Positions 1-13,102 of a DNA stretch of 64,000 nt are shown here, piece after piece; position 1 is the stretch's first letter, and each line of letters begins with the position of its first letter. Location of the stretch: the NCBI RefSeq assembly GCF_001680005.1, contig NC_033562.1:744001-808000 (forward strand), read 5' to 3'. A program made the translations under genes and the position numbers. The notes beneath the pieces are model-generated. The model was not told where the DNA came from. It saw only the letters and a list, made by a program, of their open reading frames with translations, and searched no databases. This DNA comes from Plasmodium coatneyi (Eukaryota > Apicomplexa > Aconoidasida > Haemosporida > Plasmodiidae).

Positions 1-36
1 GAGCTAAAAGTGAATTACTCATTTTTCCTTTTCCAG

Positions 37-3000
37 GAGAATGAAAAATTGTTGGAGGTAATCTACCTCATGCTGAATAAAGTATCGAACGAAGATGCGT
101 GCTTCCGATTTGATCCTCATGGGGATAAGTTGACCTGCCAATTTGCCAATCTCCATAAAAGTAAAAGAGACAAACTGATTTACTTCTTCAAGGATAACCA
201 TAGTTTCAGTGGGAAGTACCCCTTTTTGGGGGTTAGTAAAATTAAGGGGTGCTTGAAAGTCTTGGGTACTATAATGAAATACCTCCTCCTCAAACATCCC
301 AGTGCAAACTTCCCACATGTGCAGACTTACTTTACCCTTTTTTTGTTAATCCCTCATTTTGAGTTAACCCTCTATGGTAAGCACGTCAAAGGGGAGTATG
401 CCAAGCTGTTTAACTTTTCCAAGTCGAAAAAGGAAAACACTCTTCCTACCGTTAATTGTTCCGTGCCAGACTCCGACGCAGAGGCATCAGTCGTCGATAA
501 GCGATCTGTTGGGGAGACCAAAGTAACGATCCACAGAAACGCTGCCAGCTACTTCAAATCTGTGCAGGTAAAAATCGCCCACTCAGTATGCCGTTTCGAA
601 GAAGAACTCAACCTCAACGATCAAAAAGAAACTTACAATAATGTGCATATTCTGGTAGAGTACTCAAAGTTAGTGTATAAATTTTTAAGGTACCTAAATG
701 GAAGGAGCAATATAAGGAAAGACACGTTCCTGTTTGTTAATATGACCTACTTGGTGAAGTACCTATTCGATTGCCTAACGAATGCCTACTTTGAATTGAC
801 CACGACGAAATGGAAGAGTGCCTTACGGGAGTGCACTACGGAAGGATTGTCTTGCCCCGACACGTTAAGTAGTTCCTCACGTGAAAAAATGTACATCAGT
901 GGAAAACCCCATTTGCTACTCTACGATAGGAAGATCAGAAACATATTTTCCACGCACCCGTGTGGGAAAACTCCCCAATTGGAAGTTACTACAGTAGAAA
1001 AAAGCAACAGCAGAAGCGACCCTGGAGATGTGTCAACTCGCCTGTTTCTCCTCCTACAACCAAAGGGAAAAAAAAAAAAAAAAAAAAATATGATGATTTA
1101 TTTAAACTACCTAATATACGTCAACCAAATCAACCTCATAACGGTCGTCCATTTTGACGTCACCCTGAGGACAGTGATCTTTTCCACTCTGTTCAATTTT
1201 GCCAAGGGGATCACCTCCAACGGGAGGTACAGCCACAACAACCACACGGGCAACCTGAACATTATCAATACTTGCCGCGTCAACAGTTTTCACGTTAGCA
1301 GTTTTCACGTTAACCACTTCGGGGGCCACATCCTGAGGAACGTCCTAACCAAGTACGTAGACATATTTGGGGTGAAGGGGCTCTTCAAATTTCTGCACTA
1401 CTACATCATTGGAAATGTGAAGGCAAAGCAGGATCAGTCCATGAGGAGCATTCACTTTCTGCTAAATCACGTCATAATGGACGTGTTTAAAAGTAGCGTT
1501 AGTAAGTGGGTCGACCAGGTCTCCACCATTTTGGCCTACCTGATCGAGGTGTACACTTACCACGTGTCTAAATTGGGCCAAGCGGTAGAAGGTATACTAC
1601 ACATAAGGGAAGGTGGCGTAATTGCAGATGGGAGAAACATTTTGGTTAGCAGCAGCCAACCGGAACAGGTGGAGAAGAACCCCCTGGCCAACTACCCACC
1701 GATTGTCCAAAATGTAGAAACGTTGGAGTACATCATTTGCTGCTTCTTAAAGTCCATTCCAAAGAAGGACATAACCCAAGGGTTGCTGACTCACGTGAAG
1801 GAAATTGCATCTGTCCATTTGACGAAGCTGAAGAATGAAGTCACCTTTCATGACAAATTAGGGAACAGCAATTCTACCAACACGAAGTTTGCCTACTCCT
1901 CCTGCAAATTCTATGTACTTTACTTTTTCAACTATAGTTTATCCAGGGTGGCTATGTATTCCCTGCTGCATGGAGAAGTAAAAACCGACCAGCTGTTATG
2001 TCACCCCTCCATTGAGCACATCGTTGCATTGGTGCAGAGTTGTTTCCCCACCGTCGAACCGATGTATGACCAGTGCGTTAAGGAGGACTCCCTACACACG
2101 TTCTTCGACATACTACAGATGATCCTTCAGACGCTTTTTTTCTTCATCTCCCTGGCGGAGCTGCACGTCATAGGTGAGAAAACGCAATACAAGAGGAAAC
2201 AATCCCCCACTAACCTGTTCATGCGCTATTCACTACCATGTGTGTATCATCCCCAATATATTTTTCATGCCGTCCCTATTACGCCCATCCCGCAGACCTG
2301 TACCGCCTGGCCGAGCACCTCAACCAAGTGCTCAAGGTCATGAAGAAGAACGCCCTGGCGGAGTACCCCTACCCAGTGAAAAAAAAAATATGCAAACAAA
2401 TCACCAACTTTTTCATCTACAACTACACATTCCTAGTGACCACCTTTAGAGGTAAAGAACAGATCATGGAGACCATTTACGAAGAGTTCACAAAATTACT
2501 GTTCGTCGATATTGCTATCTTGAAGAAGGAACAGAATTACCAGTTCCTGTTTGACTACTTTTTCCTCATAAGGGAGAACAAAAATATTTGTAACCTACTG
2601 AAGGAGTTATTTTCGTTGCATTTTATTCTCATTTTGGGCGATTTAGACAAAGGTTCTCTTTACCCCAAGTTGGAAGGGAAAGGGGAAGGTTCAGGGGAAG
2701 ATTCGCATGCCGAAGGGGATGTACCTCCCGAAGAGGAAGCCTTCCTGTCCTACCACGCACGCGCATTAATTCGAAGGAACAGAGCCCTCTCCAATGACCC
2801 CCACAAGTGGTACGAAATGCTCAACGTGAAAAAAAAATTAGCATCCCCAAGTGGAAGCAACCTGCGTAAAGGCGCAGTCCACCAATTTGACGAAAGCAGA
2901 ATGATGCGTGTGTTTTCTAGAAAAAGGAAGAATAACCAGTTGCTAGTGTCATCGCGCAGGAGTAAATTCAGTAGTGATAGAACAGACACCCCAAATGTCG

Positions 3001-6000
3001 ACGTGTGCATTTTAAGTAACATCTTTCCCCTATTCAATGGCATAGAAAAAGTGAAAGACAATCTATACACCCTGTTGTGTAAAATTTGTGGCAACTTTTC
3101 CAACTACAATATATACACTGAGCATATTCTGGTGAACATTTTACTGTCTTTCTGTGAAAACCTGGGTGGAAAGGACAGCCCTAAAATTGCTTTGAGTGAC
3201 TTCCTCCTTTTTGTAAAGTTATCCGTCCAGTTGGTTCTGAAGCAGAGGGAGTATCTCACAAGTGGCATATTTAAGACGAAGAAAAACGTCCTCGTTTTGA
3301 AGCTCCTCTTTCATATATTCTTCCTCTACATCAACCAGTGGACTGTCGATTCGCGCCAACAGGGGGAGGTACAAAAAAAGACAAACAACGCAACGCACGA
3401 GAAGACGCAGGTTCAGGAGAACCTTCCGAGCGAGCCAGCCCCAACACGTGCGAAGAAGAAAAAATCGGGAACAGCCCCTCAGGGGAAGGCCAAAAAGGTA
3501 AAAACCTGCTTCGTCTTTTTTATCAAGTACTTTCTGCGCGTGTACGAATTGGTCATCACAAACAGGGAAGATGAAGAAGCCACCACTATCCTAACCGATG
3601 ACGACGTGGCCTACTTGACGAATCATATGCAGGGGGGGGTCAGCCAAACCGTCACCAATGAGGAGGTGCACAGTGACCCCACCGACGTGGCTGAAAAGAG
3701 CAACATTTGTGCGATGCTGAATAAATTGAAAGATTTCCTTGGCAGAATTTTAAGCAGCGAAGAAGATGCTACGAACGATGGTAACACCACTACTACCACT
3801 GCCCACCTGAACGCACTGTTCCTCGACCTGATCGAACACGTGTTCGTGTCCTTCCTGCTGAGGCACAACTTCTGGGAAGAGCCCAACAGCGCAACAGTCG
3901 TCCAGGTGGTGGACGCGCTAAGGGGACTCCAAGTGGAGCACCTCCTGAGCAGAGCCAATGAGAACTACACGACCTTTCCCTATAGCATCCTCGCGTTGAA
4001 GATTTTTAACGTGGCCAGCAAAAGTGGTGTAGGAACTACCTCCACGTCTACTTCCATAAGTGCTGATCGTGGGAAGCATGTGGTGACCAGGGCCAAGGGG
4101 GAGAAGTCAATCGGGGTGACCCCCACGGATAAACAAACGAAGAAGCGAGAGAAAGGTTCCAAAAGGAAGGACGAAATGGCTATGGACGAAGGAAACCTGG
4201 TCCTCTTTTTTAAACTGTTCCTACCAGCTAAGCAGAGCAACGACATGTATAATAGCACAGACACAACTACCCCATGGGAGGGTGAAGTAAAGCCAACGTG
4301 TCTTCAACTGTACGATTTCCTCTACCACTACAACAGCGTCTTAACCGAATGTACAGATGAGCACTCGGTCCACATTTGCATAAAATATCAAAACGTGGTT
4401 AAAAACATTTGTACCTTGTTTAGCTACTCGTCCGATGAGGTAAGGAACGTCCTAACTTACATCCAGAGACAGATAAAGATGGAATACGCAGAATCAGAAG
4501 GTGAAGCAGAATGTTGTCTCTACCATTTTAACATACACATAATAACATTAATTTACATCTTTTCAAACAATGGGAAGTTTTGCGCAGACATAATTCTTGA
4601 GAGCAGAAAACCAACTGACTCTTCTTCCTTTATCAGTTTGTATCTGCTACTTATGCGACATGTACAAACGTACTTGGACAATGAAGTGATCATCAGGAGA
4701 AGCTCCTCCGTCCTCTTCTTACTGCTTCACTTAGTTTACAAACTGTCCCAGCTGTTCGTCTTCTTCTTCGTGCGTCTCAAGGCGCAAACGCGGGGTGAGT
4801 GCCTTGTGCAAAATACTTTTATGGTTGCATGTGCCCACGTTTGTATGCATCTATGTGTGCTAAGGAAGGATCTGCGTAGACTAACATTGAGTGAACACCT
4901 GCCACATGTAAGGCCACTCTGTTCCAATTTCACCCCATGCAGACGGCAGCTACTCCAACCTCCTAGGATTCGTAAGCAACTACTGCAGTTTGCTGGTCAA
5001 AACGATGGACTTACTGTAAGGCGAGAGATGACCACTATTTACGCATGTCGTGTGCATAGCTAACCGTTCACATGAGCACATACCCGTTTGTGCACACACA
5101 CACACACATATATATATATATGTGCTGTACTCTACATGCATTTCCCACCTTCTCCTTCCCACCCACCAGGAAAAATCGCATACGAACCAGCAACGACGGT
5201 GCTGTGCCCAATCCGGGAAAAGATTTCGTAACGCATTTTTACATCCTAAATAACTGTGGCCTGTTCGAGCGAAAGAAGTTTTACCTGTACCTGCTCAGCC
5301 ACCAGCTCTTCGTCCTGTTGTACGAATTCTTCAATATACGTAAGGGGAAGGAACCGCCGCTTTGTAGCGCGCCGACCATGCTTTACCCAACACGTGTACA
5401 TAACACGTATGTGTAGGTACACACATTAGTGGTGACACCCCATTGATTTTTGATTTCCCCCCCCTTGCAGAGAAAAACGAACTCGTGGTGAAGTCCAAAA
5501 GAACGATAATCGAAGTGGCCAAGAAGGGAGGATACGCCATCAACTTTTTCTGTTCCTACCTGGACTCCATTCTGTATCTCGACAGCAGGTAAAAAAACAT
5601 TTTACGAGGAGAAGTGTTTCCGTCTCGTCGGTGTGCAAAACAGCGTCGTGCATGCGATAGGATAGCTTGTGCTGTCTTGTTGTCATTCTGTGCTCCTCCT
5701 CACCGACCATACCCATTCACCCCCCGCGCAGAATGAACAAACTACTCCTCCGGAACGCCAACTTCCTCGTCACCTTCCTGCGAAGCAACAAGGGAAGCCT
5801 CAACTTACCCCCAATAGCCTTCCCCATTTTAATCAAAATTGTGGACATGTACGAATTCATTTCGAAGACGAGTTCCATGGGAGAAGACGAATACGAAGAG
5901 AGAAAATTCCTCAAAGGCATTTTCCAGACCACCTTGTCTTTACTAGAAAAAAGCTCCATTCAGTTTTGTTACACATCTCTAACGGATCGGAAGAGGGAAA

Positions 6001-6023
6001 TCTTTAACGCCCTATCTGGGTAG
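37..6023 (+). CDS. Very large conserved Plasmodium protein, 5' partial, six visible exons
   Basis: I do not recognise a family. Exons read as 37-2173, 2296-4794, 4943-5015, 5170-5339, 5471-5588 and 5732-6023; all junctions are GT-AG and phases match. A pyrimidine tract ending in CAG just before position 37 suggests the window opens inside an intron, so the true N-terminus lies upstream. The visible part is about 1762 residues ending in a TAG at 6021-6023. It is rich in long hydrophobic, probably helical stretches, interrupted by low-complexity charged insertions (for example around 3370-3500 and 4030-4190) and by a lysine run coded by an A-tract near 1070-1087. No catalytic motif is visible. 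A helical-repeat scaffold is my guess only. Confidence 0.75.
5094..5122. repeat. CA/TA dinucleotide microsatellite in an intron
   Basis: An uninterrupted run of CA repeats passes directly into TA repeats inside the fourth visible intron of the large 5' gene. It is short and non-coding, and would be expected to vary in length between strains. Confidence 0.85.
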
Positions 6024-6057
6024 CTTTTCGTAAAAATAAAATGCTGCCTGACCTGTT

Positions 6058-6060
<3 letters not shown>

Positions 6061-6089
<29 letters not shown>
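6061..6089. repeat. Poly-A tract between convergent genes
   Basis: A run of about 29 A between the stop codons of the large plus-strand gene and the Sm-like gene. Similar 15-33 base A or T tracts recur in most intergenic gaps and some introns, for example near 8470, 8700, 9290, 10400, 12370, 13110, 15300, 18950, 25745, 31476, 33180, 42710, 54540 and 61400. Confidence 0.9.
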
Positions 6090-6091
<2 letters not shown>

Positions 6092-6182
6092 ATGTGTTTT
6101 GTGCTGATTACTCATTCTCAAAATGATTGAATTGTGCGTCCATTTCGCACTGTTCACGTTTTGACGTTTTTGCGTTTTCGCT

Positions 6183-7416
6183 TTAACTGAATAAACATCC
6201 ACGGGAGGTGTCTCCGTTCGCCTGACGCTGTCTGCAAAGCGGAGGGGAGAAGGACATATGTGTAACTACGCCCCTTTGTTCATGCAGCTGGGAAAGCGTC
6301 CCCAATAAGACAACACAATTTTTAGCAAAATGAAAAAAGGCAAGGGGTGAATGTCGGATGATGTTCCTGCCCTTTCTAATTTCCCTTACAAATTGCACTA
6401 CATTCTCAAGCAACACGTTTGCTCGGTAATCGAAAAAGACAATGTGCCCCACGATAAGGTCAAAGTTGTTTCTGTCACCGCTGTTACTTTTTACAAAAAT
6501 TTCAATTGTAGATTTTTCCTCATATAGCTGTGCCATCTGCGTGTGCATTATGTTACTCCCCTTGATTTTTCCTGACAAATGGGAAAGCGTAAAAATTGGG
6601 GGAGGGACGTCCAAATGTGCGCATGTAAGAAAGGGGAGGAATCCCCCTTGGTGGCCCTCCAAACGAACTGGCGTGCCAACTAACCGGTGTACTTCCTGAC
6701 AAAGTGGTCTACCTTGTACTGGGCGATTTTCTTTCGCAGATTAAGTTCCCGTAAAATATCTGCAAAATTGTACACAGCGGGGGGAAGAGAGAATTTATTT
6801 GCCTGCCCAGATAGGTACAAAAAAATAGAGACATAACGCAAAAATGTAATGCATTTTCATGCAAGTGGTTTGATAAATGTTGAGCGAAATAAAAACGGAG
6901 GGTACTTTTCTTCTTGGCATTTTTTTGAAGTCCATTTTTAGATGCACACATATCTGTGTTATTCGTTTTTGGCTGAACACAGTAAGGTAAATGATACTTG
7001 ACATAGCTCACATTATTGAGCCTTTGGTAATTGTTCCTCATGTGTAAAATAATTTGGGTCTGTTTGTGAAGCAGATTTGTTTCATACTTGTTGAGGTCTT
7101 CCCTCCTTTTGTGTGTGGAGAGCACATCGTAGTTCACTTCGCTCAGCAGGTGTTTCCTCTCGTTGTAGTGTCTTTTCAGTTCCTCCAGGACGCTAGCCAG
7201 GTTGAAGTCTTCGCTGAAGAAGTTCATTTTGCGGAGCACCTCCCCGGTCATAATATATTCGTTCATAATTTCTCCGGTCAAAATATCTTTGGTGTGCATC
7301 CCCCCCGTGGATAATACCTTGTCCACCCCTACCATGGCACACCCTGCTTGGCCTTTCCTTGCATCCCCGCAATTCATCTGTCCTCCACAAGCAAAAAGGG
7401 GGTAATTCTCCCCCAT
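6183..7416 (-). CDS. Coiled-coil protein with C-terminal Sm-like fold, three exons
   Basis: Proposed exons are 7416-7012, 6802-6685 and 6571-6183, giving 303 residues. Residues about 65-135 form a charged coiled coil. Exon 2 adds a basic helical stretch. Exon 3 carries an Sm1-type motif, GHIVFFDYRANVLLENV, and a weaker Sm2-type strand, FAKNCVVLL, the layout of LSm/Sm domains. All three exons join in phase; the second donor is GTTAGT. If that donor is not used, exon 2 runs to a TAG at 6680 and a separate 121-residue Sm-like ORF starts at an ATG at 6548. I favour one gene because a good acceptor lies 23 bases upstream of that ATG and the phases agree. The N-terminus does not resemble any LSm protein I know. 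Function is uncertain, perhaps RNA-related. Confidence 0.5.
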
Positions 7417-8932
7417 CTGACGATCTACCTAATTACCCCCGTTTAGCCTTTCCAGCGGGGTTCGCACCAAAAGTGGGATTCAAAGTACAGCCAAAAAAAG
7501 CATGGTAAAAAAGGTAGTTGAAAAATTAAAAGGCGTTTTTTTCGAAGCACGAAAAATTTGCAACAAACGTGGGAACAACAATATGAGGGGAGAGCCAGCT
7601 AACATCATGATACAAAAATTGCCGGTTAAAAAAAACACACTTGTTCATGCGCGGCCGACAGGAAATTTCATCATTTGGATCCCCCTTTAGGAACACTTTT
7701 CCCCACCACGGGATGTTTACTCCAACGCAGTTACACAGAAAGGGTGAAAGGCGAGCTTATCGTGTATAGGCTGCACCCTTTACGACACGATAAAATTGCA
7801 CAAGTGCAGTGCAACAAAAATAAAATGCCGTCAAAGCAGGGAACATTTCATCTGTAAGTTCGCGTATCGTCAAGGGGTTACCTACAGACTGATAATTCCC
7901 CCTTCGGTAATTTTTTTCTCCCAATTTGCTCACCCTTTAACAATCAAAGGGAGTTCCGGTGTAGAAGGCGTTCACACAGTTCTGTTTACACACAACGTTA
8001 ATGTTGCTTTACCAACCATTTCAGTTCTGCCCTTCGGGTCGCACCTCCCCCCAATGTTTGTAGAAACCTACGGCGAGTAAATGAATCTCCAACCTAAAAG
8101 GGTATGCCCTCCCCCACGCCGCGAGGGTGTAACAATTGCTGATACAGTATGCACACACGCATTAGGTGAGTGACTTTTTTTTCTTCCTATTTTTACACAA
8201 GAAAAAAAAAAAAAAAAGAAATGGCCCAACGGTGGGGGGGAAGGCATACAATGTGTCACTATTTAACCTTTGCTTTCGTTTAAAAAAAAAAAAAAAAAGC
8301 GTAACAATACGCACACATTGAGTGACAGGTTGAAAAGCATACATACCATGCCATGATGCATGATACGATGCGATGCCGAATTGAATGGCAAACGTGTTAG
8401 GAAGGAACGGAAAGGTGAAGTGAAATTACAAATGATTGGACACAGACTACTTTCCTTTGTAATTTCCCCCCCCTTTTTTTTTTTTTTTTTTGAATAATTC
8501 CCTACTTTGCGAAAGAGTGACTATAATTCATTCAAGGGGCATAGTTCTCCTTTTATCACCCCACCCCTGTTAGCATGCCAATTATGTTCACCCACACTAG
8601 CACATTTAAGCACATACACAAAATATGAGCAGCGCGTTCAGATCCTTATCTTTGACTTCGCCTCTACATTTCTTACTCACTTTTATGTCGCCAGAAAAAA
8701 AAAAAAAAAAAAAAAAAAAATCCAATAGATCAATAGAGCGTAGTAGGGAAGAAAAAAAAAAAAAAAAAATAGAAAGGGCATTCGTCATCTGCTACTTTTT
8801 TTAGGGAAAAATTCTTTTAAGAGAGAATAAATATAACCCACATGTACGCATAAAAGATAGCTTTCTTTTTTTTTTTTTCTTATGATCACATAAACGAATT
8901 GCCACATACGAGTTAGGAATAAAAAAAAAAAA
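7417..8932. other. Divergent intergenic region (Sm-like gene / E2 gene)
   Basis: The starts of two divergent genes flank about 1.5 kb, so it should hold both promoters. It contains several A/T homopolymers (near 8205, 8282, 8470, 8695, 8752). A lysine-rich 62-codon ORF at 7502-7690 has no supporting feature. I see no other gene. Confidence 0.6.
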
Positions 8933-10156
8933 ATGACCCACGTAGCTAGAGAGCTTTTGAAGAAGCAATTTTTAGGTATTCTACATGATCACGTCCACAT
9001 GCCTGTTGTGGTCGTCGTCGAGTGGCTATCTGGTTGACGCTAGTATGTCCCCCGGCCGTGTGTACATCTTTGCGTACATCTCTGCGCGACCACCCATACA
9101 CACACACATACACACGAACGCACCGCCACCACCCTCGTGACAGAACTGTCTCGAGACCACAACGCCGGGTTCTCCGTCGGGCTGGTTGACGACGCAAACT
9201 TCTTTGAATGGAACGTCTGCTTTGAAGGGCCAAAAAATACTCTATACGAAGGTAAACGTGGGAGACCATTTACTAGCCAATTAGGCACTTTTTTTTTTTT
9301 TTTTTTTTTTTAAATCTTTCAAGTGCAGAAGAGGTGTATACGAAAAGGTGTGCCATGAGAGGTGGTTGCCCCTGGCTAGGCACTCTTTCCTCATATGTGT
9401 GATCATTTTTTTTTTTTTTCCTCACAGGGGGTATATACAATGCCACCCTTTCCTTTCCCACGGATTTTCCAAACCACCCCCCCCAAATGAAGTTCACCCA
9501 GGAGATGTGGCACCCAAATGGTTCTCTCCTTTTTTCCATCATTTTGCCTCTTCATTTGGGCATTGCTACTTTAAGCGCGTCCAATTAATGCGTTGCAATT
9601 AATGCGTGCCCATTTTAGCGCCACATCGTTATCGTTGTTAACGCCCCTTTTATTTTCCACCCCTTCTGTCGTTTCAGTTTTCCCGGATGGAAGGGTCTGC
9701 ATAAGCATATTACACCCTCCAGGTAGATGCAAAATAGCGAAAAGGAAAAAACTGCACCACGTGGACACAGCTATGTGCGCGTTATCAAGTGCTTTTCCAC
9801 GTTTCCATTTTTATGCTTCTCCCCCCCTGTAGGTGTGGATATCTACAACGAACAGGAGAAGTCGGAGGAAAGGTGGAGACCCATCTGGTCTGTTGAAGGA
9901 ATTTTAGTTAGCGTCATTTCGATGCTCAACGAACCCAACCTTGAATCTCCTGCGAACGTGGACGCGGCGGTATGGCTACAATAGGGCGTGTGTGTGCAAC
10001 CCTGCATGACTTTTCTTCTTCTTCTCCTTGCTTGCAATTATTGTCTATTTTGTATGGTCATTGCATGTGATAATGATACCCCCCCTTCAGGTTCAAATAA
10101 AGAATAACTTAAACGAGTACAAAAAGAAGGTTCGGGCCCTGGCCAGGATGTGCTAA
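8933..10156 (+). CDS. UBC7: Ubiquitin-conjugating enzyme E2, UBE2G2/Ubc7 type
   Basis: Six exons: 8933-8975, 9144-9251, 9428-9520, 9678-9722, 9833-9969 and 10091-10156, 163 residues, close to human UBE2G2. The HPN motif is at residues 79-81 and the catalytic cysteine is Cys89 in GRVCISILHPPG. The long acidic insertion after the active site, typical of the Ubc7/Cdc34 class, follows as VDIYNEQEKSEERW. Residues after it (SVEGILVSVISMLNEPN) match the family core. In yeast and animals this class attaches ubiquitin to misfolded proteins during ER-associated degradation. The final helix is short and lacks the Trp that follows the NVDA segment in human UBE2G2. The start ATG gives a normal E2 N-terminal helix (ARELLKKQ). 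Confidence 0.93.
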
Positions 10157-10434
10157 CCGGGTGCAGCCTACTGTAATTGGCAGTTGTGTGGAGACATTAT
10201 TGACAACCCAATCCTGTACTGTATATTGGTCCGCTTCCACGTAGTGGTCTCAATCAGTCACCGTGCTAATAGGATAACCCAAGTGTCAAACGTGAACGCA
10301 TTGGAAAAGACAAAAAAAAAGTTTTTTTTATTTTTTTGCAAAATTTATGATCGTGTGCCCACACGTTCATGTAAACCTTTTTAAAAACATACAATGAATT
10401 AAAAAAAAAAAAAAAAAAAAAAAAAATGATTGAA

Positions 10435-11989
10435 TTATTTAAAAAAAAATTTTCTAAAATCATCGTTGGTTAGTGGGGTGGGTTCTCCCTCTGCTTGATC
10501 GGTTCTTTTTTCCACTGCTGCGTTTGGTTCGACTGGCTTGTTTAAGTTGATTCTTCTTCTTTCCTGATGGTTGTAACTTTTGACGTTATTTATGTGGTGG
10601 TAGTTGCCTCTCCTATTGGTGTGATACTTTCCCCCTCGTGGGGGCTGTTCCTCGGTGTCATGCTGTCCAGCCTGGTGGTTGTTACCCTCTCCATCTCTAT
10701 GTTTCGCCCTACTATCGTTACCCAGAAACTTAGACACCAAAATGCTCCTCCCATCCACAACAGAATCATTCAGTATCAACGCAGATGTGGCGTCATTACT
10801 ATTTTTAAATGTTATAAAAGCGTAACCTCTATTCCGTTTAATATTATTTTCGGACACCTTTTTGCTCAGATGAATTTTCTCTATTTCGCCAATCTGCTCG
10901 AATAATTTTTTCAGTTTATTCTTCCTCGTGTTGAAATGCAAATTCTTTACAACGATGGTGCAGTTATTTTCCTCTTTTTTTTTTTCCTCCTGGAGTTTCT
11001 TGTTTTTTTCCTTGTTGGCTTTAATTTTTTCTACATCCGGGATGATTTTTTTCTTGATTATTGGGATACTATACTTTAGGGTGAAGTGCACGTTTTCGAG
11101 CGTGCCTTCCTTTATGGTCTCTACGCATTTCACTACGTCTTCGTTGTTGCTCAGTTGCAGGTAGCCGTGCCTGAGGGGGTAAACGGGGGTTCGTGTATAT
11201 GTTGGAGGTGCCGCTATACAACCATGGCAGTCGGCAAAACGACAAATGGAGCAGCTTGCTTCCCTGCCGATGTTTCTTCACTTCTTACGTGGGGGGGCTC
11301 CCTCCGAGGAGACGGATCTCTTCCACGGTCACCCCGTGTCTTGCGAGGAAATCCGAGACGCCCTTCTTAATGACCACCTCATCCACGTCCGCCTGGCATT
11401 CAGAAAACTTAATAAAAACCTTCCCTTCTTCATATATAACTTTGGTAGAGTTGCAAATGGCTACATACAGATCGACCCCTTTTACACTGAATGTTTTGTA
11501 CTTGTCGACGTTGCTATCCTTTAGGGTGTTAAAAAAATTGGCTGCATTTTCTTTCGTGTCAAATTCAACGTAGGCAAATTTTTTGGACTTCCCTGAGGAG
11601 TTCCCCACCACCCTCGTGTCTACAAACCCAGTTGCGTTACAAAAGAAATGAATTAGGTCCTCCTTGGTTATCTCATCGGTAATGTTTTTCACGTAAAGCT
11701 TGTTCTCTTCCAGCGTGGCCACTTCGCTTAGCAGTTTGCTCTTATCCTCCATGTGTTTAATTAGGTAGTGTTTCACATGTCCACCCTCCTCCTCGGCGTT
11801 ATCATCACTATGCGTAGCAGCATCATCACTATGCACGCCGTTACTGTGACTGCCCTCTCCTTCATCCGCCGATATAACGTATTCTCTATCCGAAATGTCT
11901 AGCGAAGTTGCCACACCCGGTTCGTCATTCGTCTTTCCATCCTCCTTAGCTATTTTCCTCCTCTTGATATGTAACTCCTTGTCTGACAT
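10435..11989 (-). CDS. Prp24/SART3-like U6 snRNA-binding protein
   Basis: Two exons, 11989-11289 and 11170-10435, give 478 residues. An acidic N-terminal leader is followed by three RRM-like domains at about 96-170 (KLYVKNI, KFAYVEF), 188-262 (KVFIKF; interrupted by the intron) and 305-380 (TIVVKNL, RGYAFITF), with a lysine-rich linker before the third. The protein ends in LTNDDFRKFFFK. This resembles the C-terminal LSm2-8-binding box of yeast Prp24 and human SART3, proteins that anneal U4 and U6 snRNAs during spliceosome recycling. Like Prp24, it lacks an obvious HAT-repeat region. Family placement is inferred from the RRM-plus-tail layout, not from overall similarity. The gene is divergent from the small genes at 12.5-13.1 kb. 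Confidence 0.72.
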
Positions 11990-12544
11990 GGTTTTCCCCT
12001 GTTATAGCAAATTCACAAAAATTATTTTATTTTTTTTTTTTTTTTGTACGATGGGTAACAACACAGTGGGGAAGGGAGGTGGTGACGGAATGCGGCAATG
12101 TGCTTGCGTGAATGATTTGTGCGCGGCTCCTCCTTCCTTTGTCACCTCATTCAGCTTTTCCCCTATTATTTTTGCGGATCATTGTGCGGTATGCCACTAT
12201 ACCTAGCTACGTCCTCCCTTCATTGTTTAAGTTCCCTCTGTGGGGCATCAAAATGGGGAAACAAATTTATAACAATCTGCCACAGTGGCCAAAAAAAGGA
12301 AAAAAAAATCATCGGCAGGCCTATTAAGGCGTATCCTTTTCCAAGTGGGCCAGTATTAACTGGTTGCAAAAAAAAAAAAAAAAAAAAAAAAAATACCGTA
12401 ATAGGAAGCATGCTTGAAAATACATTTATGTGCCGCCAACGCGCCTACTGGCTATATGCTACAATCGGATAATCCGCTAAACCTAGCCGCTCGGACCCGC
12501 ATGCATATTTTTCCTCTCCACGCCTCGCAGAAAAGTTTAGGAAA
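11990..12544. other. Divergent intergenic region upstream of the Prp24-like gene
   Basis: Upstream of the minus-strand Prp24-like start codon and of the candidate small plus-strand gene. It holds two homopolymers (near 12028 and 12369). I see no convincing coding sequence. Confidence 0.5.
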
Positions 12545-13102
12545 ATGCATTTTTACCACATGACTAGCCGGAGCACCACTGTCACTGTGTGTGCAATTTT
12601 CGCGCTCCTACCAAAAAGGTGAGGATCGCGGAACCGCCGTGCATTTCCACCTGGGTTTTCCCGCCCCACTGCATTACGTTATACATATGGGCCACATGAG
12701 TTAGATGCGCACCAGCCCCTGTATGCTCGAATTTTCCCCCTATTTGCCGAACTGCGTATGGCATGCATGTCGACGCTTCGACCGCGTCACCCTTCAAAGG
12801 ATGCACTGCATCTCAGTCGAGGAGAGGAAGAGACCTTCACCTACGTTGAAGCAGATGTTTTTAAAAAAAAAAAAAAAAAAAAAAAATGCCCCGCATATAT
12901 TAATAACCGCGTAAGGCAAATCAGTTCGACATCCCCACTAAAGCATAAAATGCCTTTTTATCGAAAGTGGGTCTCACGGTACTTGCATCTGCACCAAGAT
13001 AAACTCTTCCCACAGGAATATTTTAAATACAAATTTGAGGAGAGCATCCCCCGCTGGATTATATATGACGCACCCCTGCCTTCGCTGCGGTTGAGTTTCT
13101 AG
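12545..13102 (+). CDS. Small hypothetical protein, possibly two exons
   Basis: The minimal reading is one exon with ATG at 12950 and TAG ending at 13102: 50 residues rich in aromatic and basic amino acids (MPFYRKWVSRYLHLHQDKLF at the start). A longer model joins an upstream exon, 12545-12618, with a strong GTGAGG donor, to 12925-13102 in matching phase, giving 83 residues with a serine/threonine-rich N-terminus that could be an organelle presequence. No family is recognised. Composition recalls small mitochondrial accessory subunits, which is only a guess. The acceptor of the longer model has a poor pyrimidine tract. Confidence 0.4.

Noticed and set aside
12582..12806. Minus-strand ORF of 74 codons
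   Set aside because: No ATG at its head and it overlaps the candidate plus-strand small gene; composition gives no support.
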